From the NCBI GenBank assembly GCA_963766935.1, contig CAVYBY010000002.1, positions 248,001 through 312,000 on the forward strand: a stretch of DNA of 64,000 nucleotides, read 5' to 3'. Positions 25,866-34,594 of the stretch are shown piece by piece. The notes beneath the pieces were generated by a model. It saw only the letters and a list, made by a program, of their open reading frames with translations, did not search any database and was not told the origin of the DNA. Each line of letters starts with the position of its first letter. Position 1 is the stretch's first letter. The DNA comes from CAVYBY01 sp963766935 (GTDB lineage: Bacteria > Actinomycetota > UBA4738 > HRBIN12). The translations under genes were made by a program, and so were the position numbers.

Positions 25866-26728
25866 CGTTCTCGATCGTGGCGCACGACCCCGAGACCGGG
25901 GATCTGGGCGTCGCCGTCGCTTCCAAGTTCCCGGCGGTCGGGGCCGTGGTCCCGTGGGCACGCTCCGGCGTCGGCGCCGTCGCCACCCAGTCGTGGGCCA
26001 ACACCGACTTCGGGACCTGGGGGCTCGCCTTGATGGGAGGCGGCCTCGAGGCGCCGTCGGTCATCTCGCGCCTGCTCGCCGCCGACGACAACCCGCAGAA
26101 GCGGCAGCTCGGGCTTGTCGACGCGAGGGGGCATGCGGCGACCTTTACTGGCGAAGGCTGCGACGCGTGGGCCGGCGGCCTGGAAGGGGACTCGTTCGCC
26201 TGTCAGGGCAACATGCTCGTCGGCGAGGCGGTCGTGGCGGACATGGCATCGGCCTTCGTCGCGGCGGACGGCGATCTGTGTGACCGCCTCCTGGCGGCCC
26301 TCGTGGCGGGGGACGCCGCCGGCGGTGACCGGCGTGGACGACAGAGCGCGGGGTTGCTCGTCGTCCGCGAGGGCGGGGGATACGAGGGTCACAACGACCG
26401 CTACATCGATGTCCGCGTGGACGAGCATCCGGCCGCCGTGACCGAGTTGCTGCGCGTCTTCGGCCAGTACGACGAGACCCTTCTGGTGCGAAACGATCCG
26501 CTCCTGGAAGCCACGCCCGCGTTGGTCGGCGAAATCCAGCGCCGGCTTGCGGCGCTCGGCTGTTTCCCAGGAGAAGTGACCGGCGCCCTCGACGAGGAAA
26601 CCCGGGAGGCCGTCGAGGCCTGGGCGGGGGAGCAGAACCTGGAGGGGCGGCTGCGATTCGACGGGTTGCTGTCGTCCCTCATCGTCCGCGAGCTTCGGGA
26701 CCTGACCCCCGAAGTAGTAGAGGGCTAG
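25862..26728 (+). CDS. DUF1028 Ntn-hydrolase-like protein with C-terminal peptidoglycan-binding-like domain
   Basis: A 288-residue protein. Residues 1-200 are DUF1028 (MTFSIVAHDPETGDLGVAVAS, then VGAVVPWARSGVGAVATQSW and CQGNMLVGEAVV), an Ntn-like fold of unknown activity. The last roughly 70 residues (LVGEIQRRLAALGCFPGEVT, LDEETREAVEAWAGEQN) resemble a PG_binding_1 domain. No signal peptide is seen, which is odd for a wall-binding module. It is translationally coupled to the MreB-like gene and overlaps the next, convergent gene by 4 bp. Confidence 0.86.
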   Translation: MTFSIVAHDPETGDLGVAVASKFPAVGAVVPWARSGVGAVATQSWANTDFGTWGLALMGGGLEAPSVISRLLAADDNPQKRQLGLVDARGHAATFTGEGCDAWAGGLEGDSFACQGNMLVGEAVVADMASAFVAADGDLCDRLLAALVAGDAAGGDRRGRQSAGLLVVREGGGYEGHNDRYIDVRVDEHPAAVTELLRVFGQYDETLLVRNDPLLEATPALVGEIQRRLAALGCFPGEVTGALDEETREAVEAWAGEQNLEGRLRFDGLLSSLIVRELRDLTPEVVEG

Positions 26729-27081
26729 CGGAAGAAGATCGCCCCGGCGGCGGCGCCGCTGTCCGCCGCCTTCGAGAGCATCCGCGCGATGAGCAGGCCG
26801 GCCTGGTACAGGCCCATGGCGAGGATCGCGCCTGCCGCGACGACCATCAACACCAGCCCGATCCCGCCGGTCAGGCGCGTTCGCCACGACCGCTCGGACA
26901 CGGAGACCGGGAGAAATGCGGTGTCGGGGTCGGGCGAGGGTTCGGGGGCCGTCTCCGACGCGTCCCCGGATGGCGGGCCGGCGACGCCGGACCGGACGAC
27001 GGGCGACGAGAACAGCAGCGTGAGCCGGTAGACGAGCACGCCAACCCCAGCGGAGGCTGCGAGGATCGAGACGTACACCAT
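26725..27081 (-). CDS. small two-helix membrane protein, unknown function
   Basis: A 118-residue protein. It begins MVYVSILAASAGVGVLVYRLTLLF (hydrophobic helix about residues 2-20). A proline/acid-rich linker (DASETAPEPSPDPD) follows, then a second helix (GGIGLVLMVVAAGAILAMGL). No recognised family. ATG at 27081 was chosen because longer readings run under the divergent YlbL-like gene. Convergent with DUF1028, sharing the CTAG stop region. Confidence 0.6.
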   Translation of the reverse strand: MVYVSILAASAGVGVLVYRLTLLFSSPVVRSGVAGPPSGDASETAPEPSPDPDTAFLPVSVSERSWRTRLTGGIGLVLMVVAAGAILAMGLYQAGLLIARMLSKAADSGAAAGAIFFR

Positions 27082-27186
27082 GTGCCCCTCCTGCGACCGC
27101 CCCCTCGGCCATCGCGAGCGTATCCGTCGCGGGCTTCCGCGTGAAGTCGGCCATCGAACCGGGTCGCCCACCGTACGATGGAACCG

Positions 27187-28167
27187 ATGCGACGATTCGG
27201 CCGAATCGCCGCGGTCGTGCTGCCGATCACCCTCGCGTTCGCGGCCGGATGGGTTCGACTGCCGTACTACGCGGTGGGCCCCGGACCGGCCCGCGACGTG
27301 GAGCCGCTGATCCGCATCGACGGCCGCACGCGGTACCAATCCGCCGGGCACTTCGTCATGACGACCATCCAGTGGCAGCAGGTCACGCCGCTTCGGGCGC
27401 TCGTCGCCTGGCTGGATCCGGCGACGCAGGTCGTCGGGCGGGACGCGCTCTTCCCCCCGCACGTCCCGGTCAAGGTTGAGCAGCGCCGTTCGCTGGGGCA
27501 GATGGAACAGAGCAAGATCGACGCGACCAGCGTCGTCCTCAGCCTGCTGGCGAACTATCCCGAGACGCACGGCTCGGGAGTGCTGATCGAGTCCGTGGTC
27601 GACGGTTGCCCGGCCGACGGGCTTCTTTCGGCGGGCGACACGATCGTGCGAATCGAAGGCAAGCCCGTGACCGACGAGCGGAGCGCTTCCCGCAAGCTCG
27701 ACCGGGTCCCGGTCTCGGAGAAGGTCGACCTGGACGTGCGGCCGTCCGGCGGCGGCGCCGGATTCCATGTGGCACTGCGCCGTGCCCGGTGCGACAACGC
27801 CGACAAGCCCCTCATCGGATTCCGTCTGGTCGATCCGTTCCCATTCACGGTGCACATCTCGACGAGCGACGTCGGGGGGCCCTCGGCCGGCCTCATGTGG
27901 GCGCTCGGTCTGTACGATCTGCTGACGCCGGGGGACCTCACCGGGGGCCGGACAATCGCCGGGACGGGGACCCTGGACCTCGACGGCCACGTCGGCGAGA
28001 TCGGGGAGATCGGCGACAAAGTGGTCGCCGCGGAGCGATCCGGCGCGAACGTCTTCTTGGTCCCGCGGGGGAACCGGGCGGAGCTCGACGGGCTCGACAC
28101 CGGCGACATGAAGTTGGTCTCGGTGTCGTCGTTCGACCAGGCGCTGAAGTACCTTCGAACGGATTGA
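27187..28167 (+). CDS. YlbL-type PDZ / Lon-like serine protease, membrane-anchored
   Basis: A 326-residue protein with an N-terminal membrane anchor (IAAVVLPITLAFAAGWV). A PDZ-like segment is near residues 125-200 (VLIESVVDGCPADGLLSAGD). The Lon protease domain has the catalytic Ser in GGPSAGLMWALGLYD and the Lys in GDKVVAAERSGANVF. It probably degrades membrane or secreted proteins. ATG at 27187 is preferred because TACGAT lies 7 nt upstream; the ATG at 27178 overlaps that hexamer. UPF0182 follows 10 bp later, as in many Actinobacteria. Confidence 0.89.
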   Translation: MRRFGRIAAVVLPITLAFAAGWVRLPYYAVGPGPARDVEPLIRIDGRTRYQSAGHFVMTTIQWQQVTPLRALVAWLDPATQVVGRDALFPPHVPVKVEQRRSLGQMEQSKIDATSVVLSLLANYPETHGSGVLIESVVDGCPADGLLSAGDTIVRIEGKPVTDERSASRKLDRVPVSEKVDLDVRPSGGGAGFHVALRRARCDNADKPLIGFRLVDPFPFTVHISTSDVGGPSAGLMWALGLYDLLTPGDLTGGRTIAGTGTLDLDGHVGEIGEIGDKVVAAERSGANVFLVPRGNRAELDGLDTGDMKLVSVSSFDQALKYLRTD

Positions 28168-28177
28168 GGGAGAGTCG

Positions 28178-31102
28178 ATGGCAGTCCGGATGACGATCCC
28201 ACGACAGAAGCGCTGGCCCCTCCTTGCGGTGGCCGCGATCGTCGCCGTCGTGGTGCTGTTCGTATCGGCGGCCGGCTTCTTCGTGGACGTCCTGTGGTTC
28301 CGCGAAGTCCATCTGTCGAACGTGTTCTGGACGACGCTTCGAACCAAGACGTTGCTGGTCTTCGGGTTCGGCATCATCTTCTTCGTCCTGCTCTTCGTGA
28401 ACCTCCTTGTCGTCCGGTGGATCACCCCGGAGGTGCAGGTCGTCACCCTGGAGGAGCAGATGCTGCAGCGCGTCCGCGATCAGCTGGCGCCGTACGTCCG
28501 GTGGCTCCTGCCGGTCGGATCCGCCGTGCTGGCCGTGTTCGTCGGGCTCGGGATGTCCCGCAACTGGCAGACCTTCTTGCTCTGGCGGAACTCGGGCGGG
28601 CTCAGCTTTACGACCGCGCTCGGCGCCAGCGCGGCCGAGCCGCAATTTCACCGCGATCCCGCCTTCTACATCTTCGAGCTCCCGTGGCTCGAGTTGATCC
28701 AGGGCTGGCTCTTCTCCGCGCTCGTCGGCGTCACCCTCATCGTCGCGCTTGCCCACGCCCTGTGGGGCGGCATCCGGCCGCAGGCAACCTCGTGGTCCGA
28801 GCGGGTCGTCCCGGCGGCGCGAGCGCACCTGTCGGTGATGCTCGGGGCGATCATGCTCGTGAAGGCCTGGGGGTACTACCTCGGCCGGTTCGACCTGATG
28901 ACCTCTCCGCGCGGCGTCGTCGAAGGGGCTTCGTACACGGACGTGCACGCGCAGCTTCCCGCGCTCACGTTCCTGGCGATCGCCGCGGTGGTATGCGGGC
29001 TGCTGTTCTTCGCGAACATCCGGGTGCGCCAGTGGTCGCTGCCGATCATCGCGGTCGGGCTGCTCTTCCTCGTGTCCCTGCTGCTGGGAACGGCCTACCC
29101 GTCGTTCGTTCAGCAGTTCAGCGTGCACCCGCAGGAGTTCCAGCGTGAGGCCCCGTACATCGCCAACAACATCGCCGGTACGAGACAAGCTTTCGGGCTG
29201 ACCGCCGTCGACCAAAAGGCGGTCGACATCCGGGCCTCGGTCACGGCCGACGAGGTGGACCAGAACCGGACCACGATCGACAACATCCGCCTGTGGCGGC
29301 CGAGCGTGCTGCTGACCAACCTCCAGTCGAGCCAGCGGATCCGGCGCTACTACGACTTCAAGGACGTCGACGTCGACCGATACCAGGTGGACGGGCAGCC
29401 CCGTGTGCTGATGGTGTCCGGACGTGAGGTGAGTCAGAAAGAGATCCCGACCGGTGGCGGCACATGGCAGAACGTCCACCTCGTGTATACGCACGGGGTG
29501 GGCGCCGTGGCGGCGGTCGTCAACACGGCGACCTCGGAGGGCGGACCCGATCTGTTGCTGTCGGACATCCCCCCCACGCTCGCCCCGAACGTGACCGGCT
29601 CGAGCGATCTCGAGGCGTCGACGTACCGCATCTACTACGGAGAGCGTGACGACACCCAGTTCGTCATCACCGGTTCGGGCACGGCGGAGCTCAACGACGT
29701 TCCCTCCGAGACCGGGTACGCCTACGACGGGCAGGGCGGAGTTCCGATCGGGGGCCTCCTTCAGCGAATGCTGTGGGCGGTGCACTTCCGGGACGTGAAC
29801 CTTCTGATCTCCGGCCAGGTCCACTCGGACAGCCGGATTCTGATCAACCGCGAGATCCAGCTTCGCGCCGAGAAGGCGGTTCCGTTCCTCCGATTCGACC
29901 CCGATCCCTACCTGGCGATCGTGGACGGCCGTCTCGTCTGGATCCTCGACGCGTACACGACGACCGACCAGTACCCGTACTCCCAGGGGATCGCCCTGCA
30001 GACGGCGACGGGAGACGACTCGTTCGGCGGCAGCGTGAACTACATGCGCAACTCAGTGAAGGTGGTCGTCGACGCGTACTCGGGGGCGATCACGTACTAC
30101 GCGGACCTCGACCACGACCCGATCATCGCGGCGTGGTCGCGCGCTTTCCCTGGGACGTTCGTGCCGATGAGCGGCGCACCCGCGAGCCTCGCCGCGCACT
30201 TCCGCTACCCGGAGGCGCTGTTCCAGGTGCAGGCGGCGCAATTCGCCAACTATCACGTCACGGATCCCGGCGTCTTCTACCGCAAGGAGGACTTCTGGCA
30301 GGTTCCGGCGGACCCTACCCTGGAGCAGTCCATCACGTCGGTTGGCGCCTCGTCCCCCGTGACGGCGCCCGGCACCGCCATCCTGCACCCGAGCTATCAG
30401 TTGATTCGTCTGCCCGGAGACACGACCGAGGGATTCCATCTGGTCGTGCCGTTCACACCGGAGGGACGAGCCGAGAACATGGTCGCCTACATGGCCGCGA
30501 GCTCCGATCCCGGCACGTACGGAAAGATGGTGGCGTTTACCTTCCCGGAGGGCAGGAACATCGACTCGCCTGCCCGGGTCTTCTCGCGCATCAACCAGGA
30601 CCCGGGCTTCTCCCGTGACCGGACGTTGCTCAACCAGGGCGGGTCCGAGGTGCAGTTCGGCGACCTGCTCGTGATTCCGATCCAGGAGTCGGTGCTCTAC
30701 GTCCTGCCGGTCTACGTGGCGGCGGCGCAGACCGCCGCCGTCCCCGAGCTGAAGAAGGTGATCGTCGTCAACGGTGGCGTCATCACCGTCGACAACACGC
30801 TCGAGCAGGCGATCAAGGACGCGACCGGCGGAACCGGCGGGGGCAACCAACCCGGCAACCCCGGTGGACCGACCGGAACGAACGCGGAGAAGATCGCGAA
30901 TCTCCTGGCGCAGGCGGTGCAGCACTTCGACGCGGCGCAACAGGCCCTCCAGGCCGGCAATCTCGGGACCTACCAATCAGAGCTCGATCAGGCCAAGGCG
31001 CTGGTCGAGCAGGCGAACCAGCTCGCATCCGGTCCGGCGGACGGCTCGGGTGGATCGGGTGGAACGGGCACCCCGACCCCGACGGCGTCGCCCTCAGGCT
31101 GA
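28178..31102 (+). CDS. UPF0182 family large membrane protein
   Basis: A 974-residue protein of the UPF0182 (DUF1670-like) family, function unknown. About seven hydrophobic helices occupy the first 320 residues (LLAVAAIVAVVVLFVSAAGF onward). A long extracytoplasmic region contains conserved TYPSFVQQF-like (GTAYPSFVQQFSVHP) and EAPYIANNIAGTRQAFGL motifs, and RFDPDPYLAIVDGRLVWI. The C-terminus is low-complexity Gly/Thr/Pro (GGTGGGNQPGNPGGPTGT) with a helical segment. It is co-directional and 10 bp from the Lon-like protease gene. Confidence 0.92.
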   Translation: MAVRMTIPRQKRWPLLAVAAIVAVVVLFVSAAGFFVDVLWFREVHLSNVFWTTLRTKTLLVFGFGIIFFVLLFVNLLVVRWITPEVQVVTLEEQMLQRVRDQLAPYVRWLLPVGSAVLAVFVGLGMSRNWQTFLLWRNSGGLSFTTALGASAAEPQFHRDPAFYIFELPWLELIQGWLFSALVGVTLIVALAHALWGGIRPQATSWSERVVPAARAHLSVMLGAIMLVKAWGYYLGRFDLMTSPRGVVEGASYTDVHAQLPALTFLAIAAVVCGLLFFANIRVRQWSLPIIAVGLLFLVSLLLGTAYPSFVQQFSVHPQEFQREAPYIANNIAGTRQAFGLTAVDQKAVDIRASVTADEVDQNRTTIDNIRLWRPSVLLTNLQSSQRIRRYYDFKDVDVDRYQVDGQPRVLMVSGREVSQKEIPTGGGTWQNVHLVYTHGVGAVAAVVNTATSEGGPDLLLSDIPPTLAPNVTGSSDLEASTYRIYYGERDDTQFVITGSGTAELNDVPSETGYAYDGQGGVPIGGLLQRMLWAVHFRDVNLLISGQVHSDSRILINREIQLRAEKAVPFLRFDPDPYLAIVDGRLVWILDAYTTTDQYPYSQGIALQTATGDDSFGGSVNYMRNSVKVVVDAYSGAITYYADLDHDPIIAAWSRAFPGTFVPMSGAPASLAAHFRYPEALFQVQAAQFANYHVTDPGVFYRKEDFWQVPADPTLEQSITSVGASSPVTAPGTAILHPSYQLIRLPGDTTEGFHLVVPFTPEGRAENMVAYMAASSDPGTYGKMVAFTFPEGRNIDSPARVFSRINQDPGFSRDRTLLNQGGSEVQFGDLLVIPIQESVLYVLPVYVAAAQTAAVPELKKVIVVNGGVITVDNTLEQAIKDATGGTGGGNQPGNPGGPTGTNAEKIANLLAQAVQHFDAAQQALQAGNLGTYQSELDQAKALVEQANQLASGPADGSGGSGGTGTPTPTASPSG

Positions 31103-31131
31103 GTCGGCGTCGGGTCGCCCTGGGCCGCCGA

Positions 31132-31353
31132 TCAGGCCCGGTGGTCGGTGCCGGTGGTGGCCTCCACATCCGGCACGGTGACCGTATCGGTTGCCTGGAG
31201 TCCGGACCGGACCGCCTGCCCCAACAAACCCGGCAGAAGGGCGCGCACGCGATCCACCTTCCCGCGCTCCAGTGCGTAGAGCACCTCCGCGAGCCGCGCG
31301 TACAGCTCGGTCAGGTCCTCTTGGGGTATCCCCGGCGGCAGATTCAGGTCCAT
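31132..31353 (-). CDS. small hypothetical protein
   Basis: A 73-residue protein starting MDLNLPPGIPQEDLTELYAR, followed by an amphipathic helical stretch (LAEVLYALERGKVDRVRALL) and a threonine/aspartate-rich tail. No family recognised. Codon use looks coding, and it stops 29 bp from the convergent UPF0182 gene. A longer reading to 31461 would overlap the region upstream of the initiator tRNA and is less likely. Confidence 0.5.
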   Translation of the reverse strand: MDLNLPPGIPQEDLTELYARLAEVLYALERGKVDRVRALLPGLLGQAVRSGLQATDTVTVPDVEATTGTDHRA

Positions 31354-31503
31354 GTGAACATCGTAGGGCCGCTTCGGCCCGCGGGCGAGTGCGGCTCTCG
31401 CTGTAGATGAGAAGGTCCACGGCGGTTCCCGGACCCACGTGGGCATCCGCCTCCTCCCCACCGGGACGGTTGGCGGCCCGACTCCTGCTCTCTATCCTCG
31501 GAG

Positions 31504-31577
31504 TGCGGGGTGGAGCAGTCCGGTAGCTCGCTGGGCTCATAACCCAGAGGTCGAGGGTTCAAATCCCTCCCCCGCGA
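31504..31577 (+). tRNA. initiator tRNA-fMet (CAT)
   Basis: A complete 74-nt cloverleaf. Acceptor arms are TGCGGGG / CCCCGCG, D stem GAGC/GCTC, anticodon stem CTGGG/CCCAG with loop CTCATAA, T stem GAGGG/CCCTC with loop TTCAAAT. Three consecutive G-C pairs in the anticodon stem mark it as the initiator. Position 1:72 is T-G instead of the usual mismatch, still a weak pair. CCA is not encoded. Confidence 0.95.
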
Positions 31578-31685
31578 CTCACGAGGCGCCGCCCGGGGCG
31601 GCGCCCTCGTTCAATGGCCGCCCGCGCGGGACGTCCCGGCAGCCACGCAATCGCGCCACAGCATCGCGCCCTACAATCGCGAACC

Positions 31686-32897
31686 ATGACCGGCACGCGA
31701 GACCTGCGCAGCGTCGAAGCGGAGAACCAGCTGCTGCATCGCGCGATCGAGACGATCACGTCGAGCCTCGAGGTGGACGCGGTGCTCGGTTCCACGCTCG
31801 ATCTGGTCACCGAGACGACCCGCGGCGACGTCTGCTTCCTCTTTCTGTGGGAACCCCGGCACGAGCGGCTGGCGCTGCGAGCGGCGTCGGCCCCGTTCCA
31901 GGACGCGGTGGGGAAGGTGCATCTGGAGCTTGGCGAGGGCATCTCCGGCTGGGTGGCCGAGCACCGCGAGGTCGTCGTGATCCCCGAGGACAAGTGGGCC
32001 GACTCGCGCTGGAAGTACTTCCCCGAGCTGCGCGGAGACCTGTTCAAATCGATGCTGTCGGTCCCCATGGTCTCGCGCTCCGGCGAGCTGGTCGGGGTGT
32101 TCAACGTCCACTCGCGAGGTCTTCCCGAGTTCTCCGAGAGCGACGTCGAGGTGCTCCGCCTCGTCGCCTCCCTGATCGCCGGAGCGATCGAGAACGCCAA
32201 CCTCTTCCGGGCGCTCGCCGAGAAGGAAGCGACCTTGGAGCAGCTCGTTCGCCGGACGATCGATGCCCAAGAGGAGGAGCGCCGGCGCCTGGCCACCGAG
32301 ATCCACGACGGCGTCACCCAGCAGCTGATCTCGATCTGGTACCGCCTCCAGTCGTGCGGGAACAGCCTTCGCGGCGATCCGGACCGCGCCGAGGGCGAGC
32401 TCGCGACGGCCCGCGAGCTGGTCGACGCCGCGCTCGGAGAAGCACGGGGCGCCATCTACGACCTTCGCCCGTCGATCCTGGACGACCTCGGGCTGGCCCC
32501 GAGCCTGCGGACCCTGGCGTTCCAGCAGCTGGAGGGCGAGGTCGAGATCGAGCTCGCGGTGGAGGACGGGATCTCCATGCCGGCCCACCACGAGGTCGCG
32601 TTGTACCGCATCGCGCAGGAGGCGGTGACGAACATCCGCAAGCATGCGGACGCACGCCGGGTGAGCCTCACCCTGCGGGAGGAACCGGGATTCGTCCTGC
32701 TGATCGTCCGCGACGACGGACGCGGGTTCGCGGAAGAGAGCGCGCACGCCTCGGGGCCGGCCACGTCGTTCGGCCTCACGGGCATGAGCGAACGCGCATC
32801 CCTGATCGGCGGACACCTGACGGTGAAGAGCGCCCCCGGAGAAGGGACGTCGCTCGAGCTGCGGATCCCGAAGCAGCCGGTGGAGGTCGCCGGATGA
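31686..32897 (+). CDS. GAF-domain sensor histidine kinase (NarL/DesK-type, HisKA_3)
   Basis: A 403-residue soluble kinase. A GAF domain at about residues 20-170 (LGEGISGWVAEHREVVVIPED) precedes the dimerisation/phosphoacceptor helix with ERRRLATEIHDGVTQQL, phospho-His at about residue 207. The HATPase domain has EAVTNIRKHADA (N box), VRDDGRGF (G1) and GLTGMSERASLIGG (G2). No transmembrane segment, so it senses an intracellular signal. TACAAT lies 8 nt before ATG. The stop overlaps the response-regulator start (ATGA), making an evident two-component pair. Confidence 0.93.
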   Translation: MTGTRDLRSVEAENQLLHRAIETITSSLEVDAVLGSTLDLVTETTRGDVCFLFLWEPRHERLALRAASAPFQDAVGKVHLELGEGISGWVAEHREVVVIPEDKWADSRWKYFPELRGDLFKSMLSVPMVSRSGELVGVFNVHSRGLPEFSESDVEVLRLVASLIAGAIENANLFRALAEKEATLEQLVRRTIDAQEEERRRLATEIHDGVTQQLISIWYRLQSCGNSLRGDPDRAEGELATARELVDAALGEARGAIYDLRPSILDDLGLAPSLRTLAFQQLEGEVEIELAVEDGISMPAHHEVALYRIAQEAVTNIRKHADARRVSLTLREEPGFVLLIVRDDGRGFAEESAHASGPATSFGLTGMSERASLIGGHLTVKSAPGEGTSLELRIPKQPVEVAG

Positions 32898-33547
32898 GCC
32901 AGCCGGTCCGGGTGGTGATCGTCGACGACCATCAGATCGTCCGGGAGGGCCTGCGGGCGATGCTGGACGGCGTCCAGGAGATCGAGATCGTCGGCGAAGC
33001 CGAGGACCTCGACGGCGTGCTGGAGGCGATCGCGGCCGTCCAGCCCGACGTCATCCTCCTCGACGTCCGGCTCCAACGCAGCAGCGGACTCGAGGCCTGC
33101 CGCACGATTCTCGAGCGCCACCCCGAGGTCAAGGTCGTCTTTCTCACCGTCTACGAGGACGAGCAGTACGTGTTCGAGGCGCTCCGCGTCGGGGCGCGCG
33201 GGTACATGCTGAAGAAGGTGGTGCCCGAGGACATCGTCAAGATGCTCGAAGCGGTGCAGGCGGGCGATGTCGTCATCGACCCGGCTCTGGGCGGGCAGAT
33301 CGCGCAGCGGGCGGCGGCCCTGCGAAAGGGAACCGACTGGCCCGGCGCTCACCTCGGCCTTACCCAGCGCGAGGCCGAGGTCCTGACGCATCTCGTGGAC
33401 GGGCTGGACAACCGGGCGATCGCGAACACGCTGTACATCAGCGAGGACACGGTCAAGTCGCACATGAAGAGCCTGCTGCGGAAGCTGAACGCCAAGGATC
33501 GCGGCCAGGCCATCTCCATCGCGCTCAGGAGCGGCCTCGTTCCATAG
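32894..33547 (+). CDS. NarL/FixJ-family response regulator
   Basis: A 217-residue response regulator. The receiver has acidic pocket VIVDDH, phospho-acceptor D57 in VILLDVRL and the conserved Lys in YMLKKVV. The C-terminal LuxR helix-turn-helix has LTQREAEVLTHLVDG and ISEDTVKSHMKSLLRKL. It binds DNA after phosphorylation by the coupled kinase. A strong hairpin terminator overlaps its stop codon, so the operon ends here. Confidence 0.94.
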   Translation: MSQPVRVVIVDDHQIVREGLRAMLDGVQEIEIVGEAEDLDGVLEAIAAVQPDVILLDVRLQRSSGLEACRTILERHPEVKVVFLTVYEDEQYVFEALRVGARGYMLKKVVPEDIVKMLEAVQAGDVVIDPALGGQIAQRAAALRKGTDWPGAHLGLTQREAEVLTHLVDGLDNRAIANTLYISEDTVKSHMKSLLRKLNAKDRGQAISIALRSGLVP

Positions 33548-33573
33548 GACCACCCTTCGGAGGGAGGTCCGTT
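33546..33573 (+). terminator. intrinsic terminator of the two-component operon
   Basis: GGACC-A-CCCT, loop TCGG, AGGG-A-GGTCC (33546-33569) forms a nine-pair stem with one A:A mismatch and a stable tetraloop, followed by GTTTC. The only hairpin in the window with even a short T-run. Confidence 0.7.
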
Positions 33574-33664
33574 TCCCCCGGCCTCCCCCCACATGTGGCC
33601 ATGGCCCGCGAAAGACCTCCACCTAGCATCGCCGGCAAGGACGTCTGCGCACTGGGAGGGCCCG

Positions 33665-34594
33665 ATGAGACCGGTCATGCTGGGCATCGTCGGCGACAGC
33701 GCTGCCGGCAAGACGACCCTGACCGACGGGATCGTTCGCCTCCTCGGCGAAGAGCGCGTGGCGGTGATGTGCAGCGACGACTACCACCGCTACGACCGCG
33801 CTCAGCGCCGGGAGCTGGACATCACTCCGCTCGACGTCGCCTGCAACTACATGGACATCATGGCCCAGCACCTGCGCCTGCTGGCGGCCGGCGAACCGAT
33901 CCTGAAACCCGTGTACCAGCACGAGCACGGCACCTTCGGACCACCCGAATACGTCGTCCCCCGGCAGTTCACCGTCGTCGAGGGGCTGCTCGGCCTGACC
34001 ACGAACGCCATGCGCGACTGCTTCGCGGTGAAGGTGTACCTCGACCCCCCGGAGAAGCTGCGCCATCAGTGGAAGGTCGAGCGCGACTGCACGAAGCGCG
34101 GCTACACGCCCGAGCAGGTGCTCCGGGAGCTCGAGCGACGCGAGCCGGACTCGGCGGCGTTCATCCGGCCCCAACGCGACTTCGCCGACATGGTCGTTCG
34201 ATTCGAGCCTCCCAACGGATCCGTCGACAGCGCCCACCTGTCGACGCACATGATGCTGCGGCCGACGATCTCCCATCGCGACATCATCGAGCTCGCCGAG
34301 AAAGCGTCCGCCGAAGGGTGCCCGTCGATCAATCTGAAGATGGGGGCCGGGAAGGAGAGCCCGGACGAGCTCCTGGTCTCCGCGGGCATCACCCGGGAGG
34401 AAACCGCCCAGGTGGAGTCGCTTCTGTGGGATCGCATGGATTTCGAACACCACCTGGAGCGCAGCGACATCGGCTCCTTCGTCGAGGGCAACCGGCGTCG
34501 CCACTCGGACGCGCTGGCGATCGCGCAGCTGTTCATCGCGTATCACCTGCTGGATGCGGCGGCGGGCCAGACCGACGAACGGCCGGGGGCGTGA
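33665..34594 (+). CDS. prk: phosphoribulokinase (cyanobacterial/class II-like)
   Basis: A 309-residue kinase that phosphorylates ribulose-5-phosphate to ribulose-1,5-bisphosphate, the RuBisCO substrate. The P-loop is GIVGDSAAGKTTL. SDDYHRYDRAQRR, ITPLDVACNYMDIMAQHL, LKPVYQHEHGTFGPPE, FTVVEGLLGL and KVYLDPPEKLRHQWKVERD align with class II PRKs. The C-terminal about 90 residues (DIIELAEKASAEGCPSIN onward) are lineage-specific. GGGAGGG precedes the ATG and TAGCAT lies further up. It overlaps the NuoF-like start (GTGA). No RuBisCO gene is in the window. Confidence 0.9.
   Translation: MRPVMLGIVGDSAAGKTTLTDGIVRLLGEERVAVMCSDDYHRYDRAQRRELDITPLDVACNYMDIMAQHLRLLAAGEPILKPVYQHEHGTFGPPEYVVPRQFTVVEGLLGLTTNAMRDCFAVKVYLDPPEKLRHQWKVERDCTKRGYTPEQVLRELERREPDSAAFIRPQRDFADMVVRFEPPNGSVDSAHLSTHMMLRPTISHRDIIELAEKASAEGCPSINLKMGAGKESPDELLVSAGITREETAQVESLLWDRMDFEHHLERSDIGSFVEGNRRRHSDALAIAQLFIAYHLLDAAAGQTDERPGA

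Noticed and set aside
27938..29824. Long minus-strand open frame opposite UPF0182
   Set aside because: Antisense artefact of GC bias; the UPF0182 frame carries all recognisable motifs.
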